This document shows positions 46,171-59,700 of a DNA stretch of 64,000 nt, piece by piece. The stretch is from Malurus cyaneus samueli (taxonomy: Eukaryota > Chordata > Aves > Passeriformes > Maluridae). Every line of letters starts with the position of its first letter. Position 1 is the stretch's first letter. The notes beneath the pieces were generated by a model. It searched no databases and was not told the DNA's origin. It was given only the letters and a program-made list of their open reading frames with translations. A program made the position numbers and the translations under genes. Location: positions 2,269,998 to 2,333,997 of the forward strand of contig CM019219.1 in assembly GCA_009741485.1 (NCBI GenBank), written 5' to 3'.

Positions 46171-49100
46171 AGAGAAAATAAGGAAAGCCAATGGGAATTC
46201 AAATATCAGGGGTAACAAACAGAGCCAGTTACTTAATTCCATTGTTAATGTGTTCTTACAGTTCTTAAAATGCAATGCTTCTTAAACGATGCAGTTGGGC
46301 ATTCATTGCTTGAGGTGGAATGTGGGGCTGTAATAAAGGCTCTATGTGGGACATTTCCAAAAAATCCCCAAAAAACACAAATGAGAAAGAACAGCCCTGC
46401 TTTATTCTGTCCACTTATATTGGTTAACTCTAGGCATAAATTTTCCAGCTGCTATAATGTGCCCATATTTCTTCCCTATTCTAGTCTGTCTGAAAGCAGT
46501 GCCTGGATTTTTTTTTTCGCAGCAGAATCAAAATAGTGCCGAAAAGAAGGCTCTAAAATTGGACCCCTGCATCTGAAACGGTCTAAAGACCACCTCAGAA
46601 GTTTAAGCCTTGAATTTATTTTTTTTTTCTGAGGGATTTGGTATTGTTTAAAGGTCAGAGCCCCAAGATTTGTCTTCAGAGATTTAGTCCTGGCTCATCT
46701 GTCAGTCACTCTCACCCTCTTAAAGGCCAGAGGTGGTTGCCAGCACTTCCCTTGCTGTGCTCCCCTCTTCTTGAGCATTTGATCCACAGGGAACTATCTT
46801 GTCCTAGAGTGGAAGGAAGCTGCCATCTCTTCTGTAATGGGAAGTGGAGACAGGGAAGGGAAAATTGGGACTGCCACCTTCATTCAGTGATCCTGAGTGG
46901 GGCAGGACTATGAGTACTGCAGCTTCAGGCTTCGTGTCCTCGCAGAGCTGAGCGGCAAAACCCTTCATTCCATGGATACAAGGGATTGGTTGGCCCATCA
47001 CGAACTCAAAATAGTACCATTTTTGGATCATTAACTTCTCCAGGCTGCTGCTTTCGAAATGAAGCTCAGTGCCATGCTGAAACGTCAGTATAGTTAGAAA
47101 GGAATTGTAAAATTGGTCAGGAAAAGCAAATGTCACAAACGAGAAGCTTGGTGCAGCCATGGGCTGGCAGAGGCTTCATAGGAGTGGTTAATGTTGGTCT
47201 GCTTTTAGAACAGTTCATGAGTGAGGGGCATAAAGTGAACTCTAGTTTTAATCTGCACTGCATGCTTCTCAAACAGGAAAAAAAGACTTAATCCATGAAC
47301 GTGCTGTTCAGAACCTCCTTGATGTAGTGCCTGTGTTTTCTGGGATTGGGATGTTCCAAAAGGGGGCATTCTTTGATCAGGAAGGCAATTTTTCCTAATG
47401 TTTGTAATGGTAACATGGTTTTTATAGTAAAGATCTCATTGAAAATTCACGAAGCAGCCAAAGTTAACAGCAGTCTGCTCTGTTGTGTGAGGATCCCTTG
47501 CCATATTTGCTCTTAAACCTAATTAAACATAATCGTCCATTTAGGAAAAGAACTTCTAGTATCATTTTCCAAAAAGTTTTCTTAATTCAAAACATTATCA
47601 CTTTATACTGTGGCATTTTGCTCAGTGATGGGGCCATTTCTGCTAAAATTGTGGCTTGATTGCAGCTGGAGTTTCCTGTGTGCTCCTATGAGCTGTCGTG
47701 ATCTCTGTATGAATTCCAAATACATGATATTTCATTAACACACATTTCTTCTTGTTCATATTTTTGTTGATTGTGTTAGATTCCTTCTGCACAAATTCCA
47801 CAATAATTATGAGGAAGAAGCATGTTCCATGCTCCCTTTTTGGTGTGATGCCTGCTCCAGCAAATGGTGCATGATTCTTCTCCCCCAGTCAAAGTGGAGT
47901 TTTCATTTTCACACCAGAGGTGTTGGAAATTCCAAAACAGGGGCATAGTGCAGCAAGGCAGAAATAGAAAACTTTTAACAGGAAAAATACAAACTTAATA
48001 CAATGAAAACCAAAAAAAAAATGAAACTCTTAAAATAGCACTCTGACCAGTGTTTGAGTTGTTTTTGTGAAGTTGAGGAAGAGATCGCAACGGCATTGAA
48101 ATACTTTGAGGGAAGGAAGGGTTTGGGTCAGAAAGGTGAGGCCAGGGCAGCCCTGGAATCACAGAAAAGTGAAATGAGCTGTGCTCTCCCATGTGTGTGC
48201 TCAGTCCAGGACACAAACAGCATTGGCTTTGCTCAACACTTTTTTTTTTTCTCCTTAAAAAAAAAATAAATTAGAAAATAAAAATATTTATTAGACACAT
48301 TAGAGTCTGAGCATCTTACTGGAAAGCCACCTTGTTATATATGTACTTCTATAAATGTTATATACCATGAGTTAATCTCAGCTCTTTCACTCATAGTCAT
48401 GGAGATTCAGCCTTTCCAAAAGGAATGGTTCACAAAGATGTGGTATGAATGGAAAAAAATAACTCATTTATTCATGGTGAATTACAGGATCAAGTTCTCC
48501 CATGTTTCATTAGTGCAATCCATAGTACTTCAGTTATTTGACCATCATTTGTCTCGCTTTCTACCAGCGCAGCTAAAGCCATGGAGCATCTAATGTTTGT
48601 CAGACTGATCAGACTGAGGAGTCTGTTGGTATTGAATAAATTATTTTTATGACATCTTGAAAATGACACTGAGTTCGGTTCCCCTCCAGGCTTAGGCAAA
48701 TGAGGCCATTGCCTGGAGCAGGAGATGGAGTGAAATGGCTGTGGCCCTTTCTCAGTGCTACAGCAAAACCAGAGCAGGGCCAGAGCAGCTCCTGCTGCTG
48801 AGCGAACCATCATCCTGAGGGAAAATGTGACAGGAACGGCCACCAGGAATAGGGATAGGGAGTCTGCCCAACAGCAACAGGAAATCTCTTCCTTTCCCTC
48901 TCCTTCGTGACTGTGGGAGCTGTTCTGTGCACCTCACTTGTGCCAGAGTCTCCCTATTTCCCACAGCTGAGCTCCTGGGGGAGCATCATACTCCATGCTG
49001 ATGCCTCTTGCTATGTTGTCTACTCTTGGCTTTGATTGCACGTGAAAATTCAGTCCTCTCTGTTTTACTCCCTCAGAGACTGAGGTCTGTTCTGAGACAG

Positions 49101-50293
49101 GAGGTGTATTTGTGTTTATAATTCTCTTAATCCAAATACCATTACATTTCTTCTCTTTTTGTTAACTTCTAAGCTGCTGTTGGATCTGTCCATCCTGTGG
49201 TAATATTTCCAGCCTTGTGTATCTGGCTAGTCAGTGGGAAAGACAGTTCCCAGAGCAACTGCTGCAGTAAATGCTTTTTGGCATCCAGATGTGTATTCTG
49301 TCATTTCCCATGCCGTGCATGTGCTGTCTCTCACATCCGTGGATCAACAAGTGTGGACAGGTCTGGAGGCATCTGGTGCTGTTATTTCATTGCTGACACT
49401 GAAGAGGTGCTTTCTCATAAGAAACAAACCCACTCCTGTGTGACACCTGTGTTGTTACAAAGGGACCTTTGCTAACTCAGCGGCAAATCTGCTTTTTGCT
49501 TCAATTTTGACTTGCTTGCAAGTGGGCAATTCACTCTCCATTTCAGCCCCAGATATAGTTGGAGCATCCCACCATGCGATTGTTTGGATGCACTGTGTTG
49601 GATCTCTCTTCCAGAGTGACCCTGGGTGACAGAAAGTGAATGCACAGGAGATCTGGGATTATTGGTGGTACTTTATGTCTTGCTCCTATAACTGCAGAAA
49701 ATGTTTAATCCCTTTTATTCCAGCAAAATGAAATTTAGATACATAATTAAGAAAAATGCTTCCCATGGGATTTCCTATAGCCCCGATAGTTGGATTTGCT
49801 TTCTGCTGTTAGGACAAAAAATGTACAAAGGATCTACAGATTCAGAAGCTGTAATGGGGAACTTTTAGCTTTTTGAATTACTTTATTATCCTTCCTCTAT
49901 CTATACCACATGCTAAATAATGCTGTTAAATTTGGCTTTGATTTTTATTGTTTTACAGTCTTGAAACATTAATAATCTTGACTAATTCTGAGAGTGTTTG
50001 CTTGGGAGTCTTATTCACTATTTAGGTCAAAACATTAAGAAGTGTCTGTTAGCTCTGGGGCCTTGCTTTTTTTCTGAGTTTTATTTGGGTTTTCTGAACT
50101 TATTTTTTGCTGCAGTACAGAGCATTCCACTACCACTGGTGAGAGCAGAAGTTTCAGAGGAATATTGCTGCTTTGGAAAACCTCTGCGCTGTCCTGAGTA
50201 CCAGGTGCACAATGGGGCTTTTCTGTTCTGGAGATGTTCTTTCTTGAGATTTCTGGTCACTTGTCTGGACTTTAATGATAAAACTAAGCTGTA

Positions 50294-50313
50294 GGGATGG
50301 GGAGGGAAGGGGG
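50294..50313 (+). other. G-quadruplex-type motif (compact)
   Basis: GGG-AT-GGGG-A-GGG-AA-GGGGG: four G-runs with loops of 2, 1 and 2 nt, a favourable arrangement for a parallel quadruplex. Confidence 0.65.
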
Positions 50314-53300
50314 TGACACACAGGCAGGGCAAGTGGCACAGTGTCAGCTCTATGGGTGCTCTGAGGGAGAGTCTGGCAGAACACCAAGGAAACGGGAGAG
50401 AGGAGAGGACAAGTGAGAGAAGGGGTGAGCTGAGCCTGGGTCAGCATGAGGAGATGTGAAGTGAACCATAGAAAGCAGTAAGAGCCCTCTCACCTGTCTC
50501 AGAGTGCCGTGACAAGGAGAAGGTGATGCTGCTGGAGCTCTGGGAGCTTCACGTGGAGGAATGGGAGGGTTTTGGTGCTGGACATGCAGCAGTGCTGCTC
50601 CTCACTGTCACCCACCATACCTGGTTCCTTTTGCCAGCACAGCCCTGCACCTGCAGCTCCTGCTCTGAGGCTGCCATGTGCTCCCCTTCCTTCCCCTGCA
50701 AATACCCCCTGCAGAACATATCCCTGTGCAGCCACAAGTGAGGTGCTGCAATGTGTACCTGAATAATCACAGTCTCTAATGACAGCAATCTGACTGCCCA
50801 ACCAGCCAGCTTTGGGAAGCAAACTGCATTTGCTTCCCCTCCTCAGCTCCAAGTGTAGCAGTGATCCTTGACATTAATTATACAGACTTTCACACAGCAC
50901 ATGTACTTGCAGAGAAAGGACATCTACTACAAAACTTGTTGTGCACAGCCAAGCCTTCCCATGCTGGTGATGAATATTTATGCCAAGAATGTAGAGTGCA
51001 AGGTGGCATCTTCCTTGATGAATTGGGGGCTGGATGCTACGACTACATTATTTAGACCACTTTATTATAAGGGTTACAGTTTTTATTGCCCATTGCAAAG
51101 CAGAGAGATACAGTAGATCTTCCCAAAGATCAAAGTGTGTCTCTAGGGCAGCCAGTAAATTAGTGGAGATTATAAATGAGTGCACAGTCATTGATGTCTT
51201 GAGAGCTCGGCTCAAGAGATCAGAGAGTATTCTTTTCCTCTTTCTGTTCATAAGTGTCTTTCCAGAATAGATTACTTTTTTTACACTTAAAAGCAATATT
51301 CATGGACTTCATAAGAACAAGTGTTTCAGTAGGACATGCTCTGATCACATCACTCCCTGTTGTATATGGACTTATTATGGACTGATACTTCCCTATAATG
51401 CAGGCTCCTGGAGGCTGATGTCAGTGAGATGTGTTCGGAGAATTGTATCGCTTAACTAATGTCATCATATTTTACAGCAAATACAGCCTCTGTAGGAATT
51501 CTTTCAGCAGAGTGGGAGCTCTTCAAAGCTCTGTTATGAGGTGCAAAGAGTGTATGAAGCAAAATAAAAGCCAATTAGAGAACACTTCACTATCCTGAAA
51601 GAGGAAATTATAGCTATGGTGGGGAAAAGTAAATATAAACCAAATCACACTATGCCAAAAACTGCCAATAAAATCTCCCAGAATAAACATCCATTTCATG
51701 AAGGGATTTGAAGTTAACTTTTAATATGCAAGCTGGGAGAGAAGTCAGAATTGTGTCTTTGTGTAGAAGATGGAACAGAGCTCTCATTTACTACTACAAA
51801 TCTAGAGTCTGTATACTGTAAGAACAACCTCAATCTCAAGCATTTAAAAACTTTTTATTTTAAAGTTTCTGTATATTCCATAAAATAGAAAAAAAAAATC
51901 CCAAACTGGAGTTCTCTGGACCACTCAGCTTTAGAGAAATGCTTTGTGTTTAAATTACCATTGCAGAAATAAATAAATAGGATTACACTATCAGATTTTC
52001 AGATGGTTATCTGATGGTAACCAGCCTTAAGTTTTCAGGGATAGCTTTGATTATTTTGTTCATCCCAATGCCCTATTGCAGGAAGTTTCTGCTGCCATCA
52101 CAATGGATGCTCTGGGCTAGTCAGTCTGAGAAGTTGAAGCCAGGTGAGAGGTTCCAGGTGGAAGGAGAGACTCATAGTGCAGTATGGAAAGCAATGAGCC
52201 GATCAGTCGATCTTTCATGGTTTTCCACCTGTCAGTGTGCTCCTGTGGTAAAGTCAATGTCTCAGTCATCACTGCAATTGTTCATTTTTCTGCCCTTGGG
52301 CAGCTGAGTCACCTTTTGTTAGGAATGCACTGCCTTTTCCTTCAGGTGTGTTCTGAACCTTGAACCAAGTTCCTCCGAGGTCAATAAAACAGATATTCTG
52401 CCTTTACAATGGTAGGAGGGTCAGTGCCATTACTTTTATTTCTTGTTTAAATGAGGATTGACCATCATGAAAATACTGCACATGGGGTCAGGTAGAGCAA
52501 ACAGAGTGTTGATAGGTTGGGCCATCAGAGTAGTGTGAGTATCGGGTTAGGTAGAGAGGCTGTTGTTGATCTTCCAGTCTTGGCTTTGCTTGAAGGGGCC
52601 AGGTCCTGTGCAAACAGTGGGAGGGTGTTTTGCATGAACAGTAGCAATTCATGGCTGGCCTCTAAGGGCCCTGTGGTCACAGGGTAAGATGCTGCCTGCC
52701 CTCAGCACCATTTCCAAGTGAACTGTAGATTCTCTTTTCTGATTTCACCCATGCCAATTACACAGAGGAAGCCAAAGATGTCACAAAAATGCCATAAGAC
52801 CCAATTTGATTGAAAAGAAAGAGATGAAATGCCACGGCAGAAGTAGCTTCTTGCCAAGGACAGGTTTGCCAAGATGAGATGTGTCATTGTGGCGCAGTGC
52901 TGAAACGCTTCACTCCTCACTGGAGAGACTTTGGATGTGCCTTTGCCTTTAATCTCCTCTTCCCATGACTGGTAGGACTGATGAGGACTGGCAGTGAGCG
53001 CCAGCAGAGCAGTGGATTTTGTTCTTAAGATCAGCATGCTTTGGATTGTGTCCAAGTCACAAATTCCTTTAGCTGAGGCAATGCTACAAGTTGTAGACGT
53101 CCCTTGGCCACTGTAGCTGCCACGGGAAAATTGAACATGGAAGTTTATAAAAAACCACTTCTATCTTTGAAGATGGCACCATTTTGATGAGGAAATCCAG
53201 TCTGTAAGACATCCCTGATGAAACCTGTGACTGTGATAAAGGGCATAAAATAAATCTCCAGCTGTAAATAAAATTGAGTTGGCTGTGTTTGCTGTGTTTG

Positions 53301-54659
53301 TGCTGGAACTGACCTCGATGAGTGACAAACCACGGAATGACATGGACCATGCTGTCCCCACTGCAGCGCTGGTGCAGCTCAGTTCCTCAGGGCTTAGCTC
53401 TGAAGGCTCCGTTTCGGTGAGCAGTGTAAACTGTAAAACATCTGCTCAGAACTGTAGCAAAACTGATGGTATTAGTTCTTACAGAAGAAAATTCCTACTC
53501 CCCAGGTGAATTCCTTTGGAATTTGTTTCATTCTCTGGACACAGAGGATTTGATGAGTGACAAAATGCCATGTCAAGAACAGGTCTGATTATTGATGCTT
53601 TTTCATATGGAGAGGAGTGAGTTAGTTGGGGAATTTCTTTGCTTGAAATGTGGATCCCATTTTTAAGGTGATCCCGAAAGGATTGAATTTTGTCATTATG
53701 GTCTTGTGCTTTTCCACCTACCCTTACAAAACACTTAGAGCAATTTTTGAGACTTGATGTGATATTTTCTTAAATGTCAGTTTGTACCGACTTTGATGAC
53801 ATTTTTTGTTGCTTTCTCAGAAACTCCATACCCTCTAATTCCCTGTCTTTGTTCAGAGGCCTTGATTACCCACTTTGGCTGTTACACACTGTAGCAGTTT
53901 GCTTTATTGTTAAGATCCATCTGAGGACAAGTGCGGTTGAATGGCCAATGCAATGTAAACATGTGTGACTAATCCCTCTGATAGGGTGCTGTTTGGGCTT
54001 TAATATTCTGGGCTAAAAGGTAATGTCTGAATGCTCCTGTCAGAAGGGCTGGGAGAGGGGCAAGAAGCAGTTTCCTTTGGATCTGAAGAATAATCTCACA
54101 GGGCTATCAGGAAGTAAACTGAGATTTTGACTAATTATTAAAATATGTTAAATATTTGGGTTTTTTTGGGAGAGATGAGTGTCTGAGTCAACCTTTCATT
54201 CAGGTTTGAGTGTACCAGATATACTTAAATAGCTAAATTACCCCTTTCATGCTTCTGCACTGAGGGAAAAATACACTTAAAACGTTTTGCTTTGAAAATA
54301 TGTGGGGAAAAAATCTGTCCCTGTCTGCTGTGGTGGAAATGTGTGGGAATTTGACCTGAATTATCTGGCATGACATGTTTTCTCCCTGTCACTGGATTGC
54401 TACTCTGGTTTTCAGTTCCTTCTGGGTGAGGAAACTTCTACACGAATCACAGATTGCACATCAATATTTGTCTTCCTAAAACAGGTGAATTGACTCAGTA
54501 AAAAAGCACTTGGCCTCAGAAATGTAGATGCTGCTCTAGTGTAGTAAATGCTGCAAAAAGTGATGGGAAATTCAGAGATGTTTGAGTCAACCATGAACGA
54601 ATGCTTTTGCTCTGGGGAATGTAGTATTGACTAAGATTGGCTAATGCTCTCAGGCACAG

Positions 54660-54768
54660 GGTGAGATTATTGGGGTGTCCTGTGTGGGGCCAGGAGCTGG
54701 ACTTGCTAGTTCTTGATGGGTCCCTTTCAACTCAGCATAACCTGGCATTCCATGATTCTACGTTTCTC
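54660..54768 (+). mobile_element. CR1 LINE 3' end (plus orientation, short)
   Basis: GGTGTCCTGTGTGGGGCCAG, GAGCTGGACTTGCTAGTTCT, GGGTCCCTTTCAACTCAGCA and ATTCCATGATTCTACG correspond to the last ~100 bases of CR1 with the terminal repeat. It ends about 75 bases before the orphan CpG block. Confidence 0.88.
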
Positions 54769-54839
54769 CTGGAACCTGAGGGAAGTGATCGAGTTCAGAG
54801 GATATGAAGCACTCTGTTTGCAGAACAGTGAGGGAATGG

Positions 54840-55062
54840 CCAGAGCACAAAACAACGCGTTTATCTGGGAGCAGAGCGCTGCTCCTGGGGCAGTTCCCAT
54901 GCCCTGAGCCCGTTGGGGCTGAGCTCTGTCCGTGCGGGCGCTCTGTCTGTCTCGGGCGCATCTGCACGGCCGCGGCTGATGGGGCGTGAGCTGATTCCCA
55001 TTGATCGGGATGCTGCTGACACCCGCTCCATCGCCATGGCAACCAAGAGCCCGAATACTTGT
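54840..55062. promoter_or_regulatory. Orphan CpG-dense block with RFX X-box-like site
   Basis: About 17 CG dinucleotides fall within roughly 210 bp, far above the neighbouring desert. The motif ATCGCCATGGCAAC at 55,030-55,043 matches the palindromic RFX consensus GTTNCCATGGNAAC at 12 of 14 positions with one perfect half-site. The ATG inside it (55,036) has a strong context (GCCATGG) and opens a frame that reaches a CAG-GTGATT donor-like site at 55,159-55,166. I recognise no protein. It may be the first exon or promoter of an unannotated transcript, a distal promoter of the gene to the right, or an enhancer. Confidence 0.5.
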
Positions 55063-56595
55063 CCACATACTTTAGGAACCTCATTAAATCAGGCAGCAGG
55101 ACAGCAGCTGTGGGCTCAATGTGTTACGCTGACAGCCGGGGACTCGCTTTATGATGCTCAGGTGATTTTTGGCCCTCTCTAGGCCAAACTGTTGAGAATG
55201 TGGAGCTGGTGGGACAGATGGCAGAATAAATAAATATTGCCAATATGTTTAATGTGCACACATCTTCTGAGAGGTGCAAAGCAACCCCACTCAGTCTTAT
55301 CAACTCTGGTAATTTTAAACAAAGTATAAATAAAGAATAAAGGAGTAGAACTGAGCTAAGGGTTTTCTTAAAAATTTATTTAAGCAGATTTTAAGAGCAA
55401 ATGGATTGAACTGCAGGCTCATAGCAGATCTCATAACTACAGGCTTGCAGCAGATCTCATAAAGTATTGAATAGATATAAGCAATTAAAGTTCTCTGTCT
55501 TGAAATATAATCATGGAAATTCAGCTATGCAAGGCCCAGATCTTGAGAGGTCAATTCTGTTTTCACCACTGTCTTCAGCGAGGCTCTGCCAGAGGTAACA
55601 TCAATGGAATAATATCTGAGGCTTCCTAGTCAGAGGAATTTCTCATGTACCATAGGAATTAAATACTCCAGTCACCCCCCAAATCTGGCTTTCATCAGGC
55701 TCTGTTGTGCTCCCCTGAACTGGGGGTTGGAATTATTAGCTCAAATGGGACTTTATACCACGGGGCTAAGCTGAAGATAGATTAAGCCCAAAACCACTCT
55801 AAAATCATGTACAGTGCATTTTATGTGATAATGATTGCAATTATTTCATGTTCTTCATAGTTCACCTATTTTGACTTAGGGTGTTAGAAAGCAGTAAAGT
55901 CAGAATGTAATTAGATGCTTCATGTCCTGGCATTTTGCATAATTCTGTGTTGGTTTGGGCTTTCATATTATTGCACAGAGTAGAAAAATGGTGGCGTGGA
56001 GTTCTTCTCCTTTTTATGCAGATAAAATTGGTTGTATCACTGAGCCAATGGTTCCCTTTGGTCGAAGGTGGTCACCCAGAAGATATTTATGGTTCCAATC
56101 ATTTCCAAAGGTCCAAAGAAAACAGGGGAAGGAAAACACCAAACTATATGAAGGCACTGTGTTACTAACTCCAAGATCTCAAAACTGTTATGCTCAACAA
56201 GATGGGAAAAATAGTAGTACTGTCATCCAGGTGATTTAATTTTTTGTGAAAGGGAATGGCAGATGCCTCAGACCCTAAGTTATAATTTGTAGATTCTAAA
56301 CAAAGAACCTCAATTAGTAAAGCAATTATTAATATTGGCTGGAATCCATTCTGCCTAGGGTCTCAGACTGATCCAGTCCAGTTGGCTGCCCAGGACTGTC
56401 TGACCTGGAAGGAGCTAAATTAATTTGATAATTCCTTACATCATTTGAGATCGCTCTGGGTTCTTAACTGCAGAGCCAGGACTGGATCCTTTGTTTTGCA
56501 TTTGGGTTTTTTGGTAGCCATTGATGGTATAATTTCAAAATGGTCATGGATCTTAGGGCACAGGCCCCAAAATGTGAGATGTTCACCTGCCTGGC
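55063..56595. other. Intergenic, no gene; 26-bp imperfect duplication
   Basis: AT-rich. The segment CAGGCTCATAGCAGATCTCA at 55,414 is repeated in diverged form from 55,440 (CAGGCTTGCAGCAGATCTCA), an imperfect head-to-tail duplication. Nothing else recognised. Confidence 0.6.
55414..55463. repeat. Imperfect 26-bp tandem duplication
   Basis: Two adjacent copies share CAGGCT and GCAGATCTCATAA, with three differences in between. Confidence 0.8.
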
Positions 56596-56597
56596 TG

Positions 56598-56711
56598 GTG
56601 TGGCTCTTAAGAACATGGTTTAGTGGTGACCATGGTGGTGGTGCTGGGCTGACTATTGGAATTGATGATCCTAAAAGTCTTTTCCAACCTGAATGATTCT
56701 ATGATTCTGAG
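56598..56711 (+). mobile_element. CR1 LINE 3' end (plus orientation)
   Basis: TGGCTCTTAAGAACATGGTT, GTGGTGGTGCTGGGCTGACT, TGATGATCCTAAAAGTCTTT and TCCAACCTGAATGATTCTAT lead into ATGATTCTGAG, the CR1 tail. Only about the last 115 bases are present. Confidence 0.92.
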
Positions 56712-59700
56712 ATCTGGATCTAAGGTGGAGGATGGCCCCTGGAGGTTCATATACATTTCTACAGCCTCAAAGAGGCAGAAATGCATCTTCTCACAGAAAG
56801 GGAACATAATGAGGGATTAGTAAATGATAAACCAACATTTTGCTTCAAAAATCCTTCATTGCCTAATATTTAATGGAACCCCAGCCTGGCCCCTCCAGAA
56901 GAGAGGATTCTACTTGAGATAAATCTCTGGTCTCACCTGAAGTATGACCATCTTTATGTTTAACTTTTGTGGATTGGATTGCTATCTGGAGGCATAGTTG
57001 CATTTTAGATAAGGTGTTGGGAAGAAGGGAATGCAGACATGGACAGAGTGGATTCTCTCTGTGCTTCTGCAGGGTTTCCATTAATTGCATTAAAGATGAA
57101 GAGTTCCCTGAGATGAACCTGCCTGGCCCTGCTCACTGACCCTGGTGCAAGTAGCTAAAATCTCAGTCAGTCAGCAATGAAGTTACATCTGCCAGAGGGA
57201 GTCTTGGGTTATATCCCTTAGAATAGCATTTTCTGACTGCTCCAACCATTTGAGGAATATGATCTCTACTATGCATGGAAAATTGGACCCTTTCTTTTTT
57301 TGGCAGGTGTATTTTCTCATTCACCGTATTTACTTCTTTTGTGTATTTGGAATTCCGAATAAATGCATTGCTTTATATAATTCATGATCAAGGATACTTA
57401 TTATGCATCTAATTTTATTCCATCCATTGAAAAGCAAAATGATACAAATACCTTTTCTGACTGTGTGAATAAGATGAGCAAAAAGAATCTAAATTTAATG
57501 ACCAAATCTGGGTTGCTTTTCTGCTGCAGTAAACTCCAGGGAATCTGCTTAAGTAACCAACATGCTCAGAATCAGGGTTTAAATGTGAGCTGAAGAGCTG
57601 ACTTAACAGCATTTTCCATAAGTCCTGCACAGGAGAGGAATAGGGTAATTTCCATGTCATCTGCAGACAGAATGTGATCATCAAGTGTAGGCAACTGGGC
57701 GATAAAAATGTGTTTTGGTCTCCAGCACAACCCATAAGAGCTGGAGGAAAGCTGCTGGGCATTCCCTGACTCAGTGCTGCACAGCATCACTGATAAACAA
57801 CCTCTCTTGGGCCGAGCTGTGCTCTTTTGAGTGCAGCACAAAATGTTTGGGACACGGCCCTGTCAGCACTGCTCACCTCCACTTTACAGGGCACTTGAGA
57901 CTGTGTAGGTGTTGACCCTGGAAAAGTACATTGTCATCCTGACTTTGATAGAGTAAAATTACACTCTGAGTCATACATGAAGCGTTTTAATGGTTTGTCC
58001 ATACAAAAAATATCCAAAATAATACCTTACAACAGAAGGGAAAATCTTATTTTTAACTGGCCAGCCATTAGCAACTGACACAGAGGGTCTCTATTCCATC
58101 ACTTGTAGTGTCACCTTTATTCCTTTCCCATATTCATTTTATGGGTCCTCTCTTACCAGATAAATATTTGCACTGTATAATTAAAATAAATTAATTCTAA
58201 AAATTACTAATTTAAAATTACTTTTAGTAAAACCAATTAAACAGCAAGTATTTGTTTTGCTTTGTATCAGTACTTTGAAAATGGCTTTTTAAGTTGAGCA
58301 GTAAAATACAGCACAGTGAATGCACCTGCATTTCTAATTAAGCAATCCACATTGAAAAAAATAATAACAAGAACACTTTTAAATGATAGCAAGTAAAAGC
58401 CAATTCAGCTTCCATTTTAGCATTTGTGGTGCCCAAAAATAATGCTGAAATCTCATCAACTCCTGAGACTTCAGCAAAGTTATTAAATTTCTGTCTTTAC
58501 TCCTGGACATTGCTGAAGAGTTGACTTAAATTAAGGCCCATGACAGGCAGGAGTCCCGTGGGAGTCACCAGAGTTAAATTAGCACGGGAGAAAATCAGCT
58601 GTCCTGATAATCTCTAATTTCTTTTCCCAAATCCTGTATTAAGTTCCATTTCATTTTGCACTATTAAAGCAGTTCCATGATATGGCTGACACGTCTTCTC
58701 CGCGTTTCAGTGGAGCAGCTGGAGACACAACAGAGTCCACAGATCATTTGTTTAGAAGAGTTACCTAAAATTTGCTGGTCTTTTTGGCTCAGAAAGTTCC
58801 AGTTTACACTGTAGAGGAAATCCAGCATCAGATAAAGGGCATCCAGATGGGAAGAACCATTTCCCATTTTTTCTGGATGCGAATTTGTGCATGCTGCAGA
58901 CAGACACCTCACTTGTTCTCAAGTAGAAATGACCATATCTTCAGAAAAAAAAAATCATAAAAAGGTAATCAGTCAGTTTCTGTGAGACCAATCAAATTTT
59001 ACATAAAAAAAAGATGTTTTATTCAGTATTTACAAAGCAGCTCTGGTCTGTTTTTCTTCTCCCATGGTGCCCCCACAATGATGGCAGTAAGCCACAGAAG
59101 ATTCAGTCTCCTGCTGGTGTGACTAATTCAAACACCCAGAATAACCCAACAACTTCCTGCAAAGTATTTTAAGGTGCAACTCTATCACTTCTTTAGAAAT
59201 AGCAGAGGACAGGGTGTGGAAAAGGAGCGTGATGTGGAGGGGTCTGCACCATGGGGAATGAGCTGCACTGAGCATCTTCTCCCCTGAGATCACGATCACC
59301 CCACCAGGACTTCATCTTGGAGATGCTACCTGTGAGAGTTGTGTCCTCATGCTCAGGAAGGGATTAAAAGCAGATCCAGGATAAATTTATCCTTTCCAGT
59401 GCTTATGTGACTGGGAAGATGATGTGTTTGGCTCTCTCTTGGCCCAGGGCTAGTTTGTACATCCTATGGGAAGGGGGTTGGCCACTTGGCAAAGTCCCTT
59501 TGTGAGCCGGTAGATTATCAAATAGACTCTCCAAACCTCATTAGCATCAGCACTGATCTGTCCATAAATACTGGGGAATTAGGAGGTGGAGGTATTCTTC
59601 AGCAGCTGTATCATTTTACAGATTAGTTTTCAAGCACTGCCATACTTTGAAAATTAATCTCTTTTAAATGAAATGTTCATTTAAAAATGATGTTTAATGA

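Larger units (their letters stand above)
45301..54659. other. Intergenic, no gene; two G-quadruplex motifs
   Basis: Longest stretch without an identified repeat. G-run motifs occur at 46,148-46,170 and 50,294-50,313. 45,690-45,920 is a repeat-free stretch with several CpGs that could be a conserved element. All open frames are under 120 codons and unrecognised. Confidence 0.5.
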
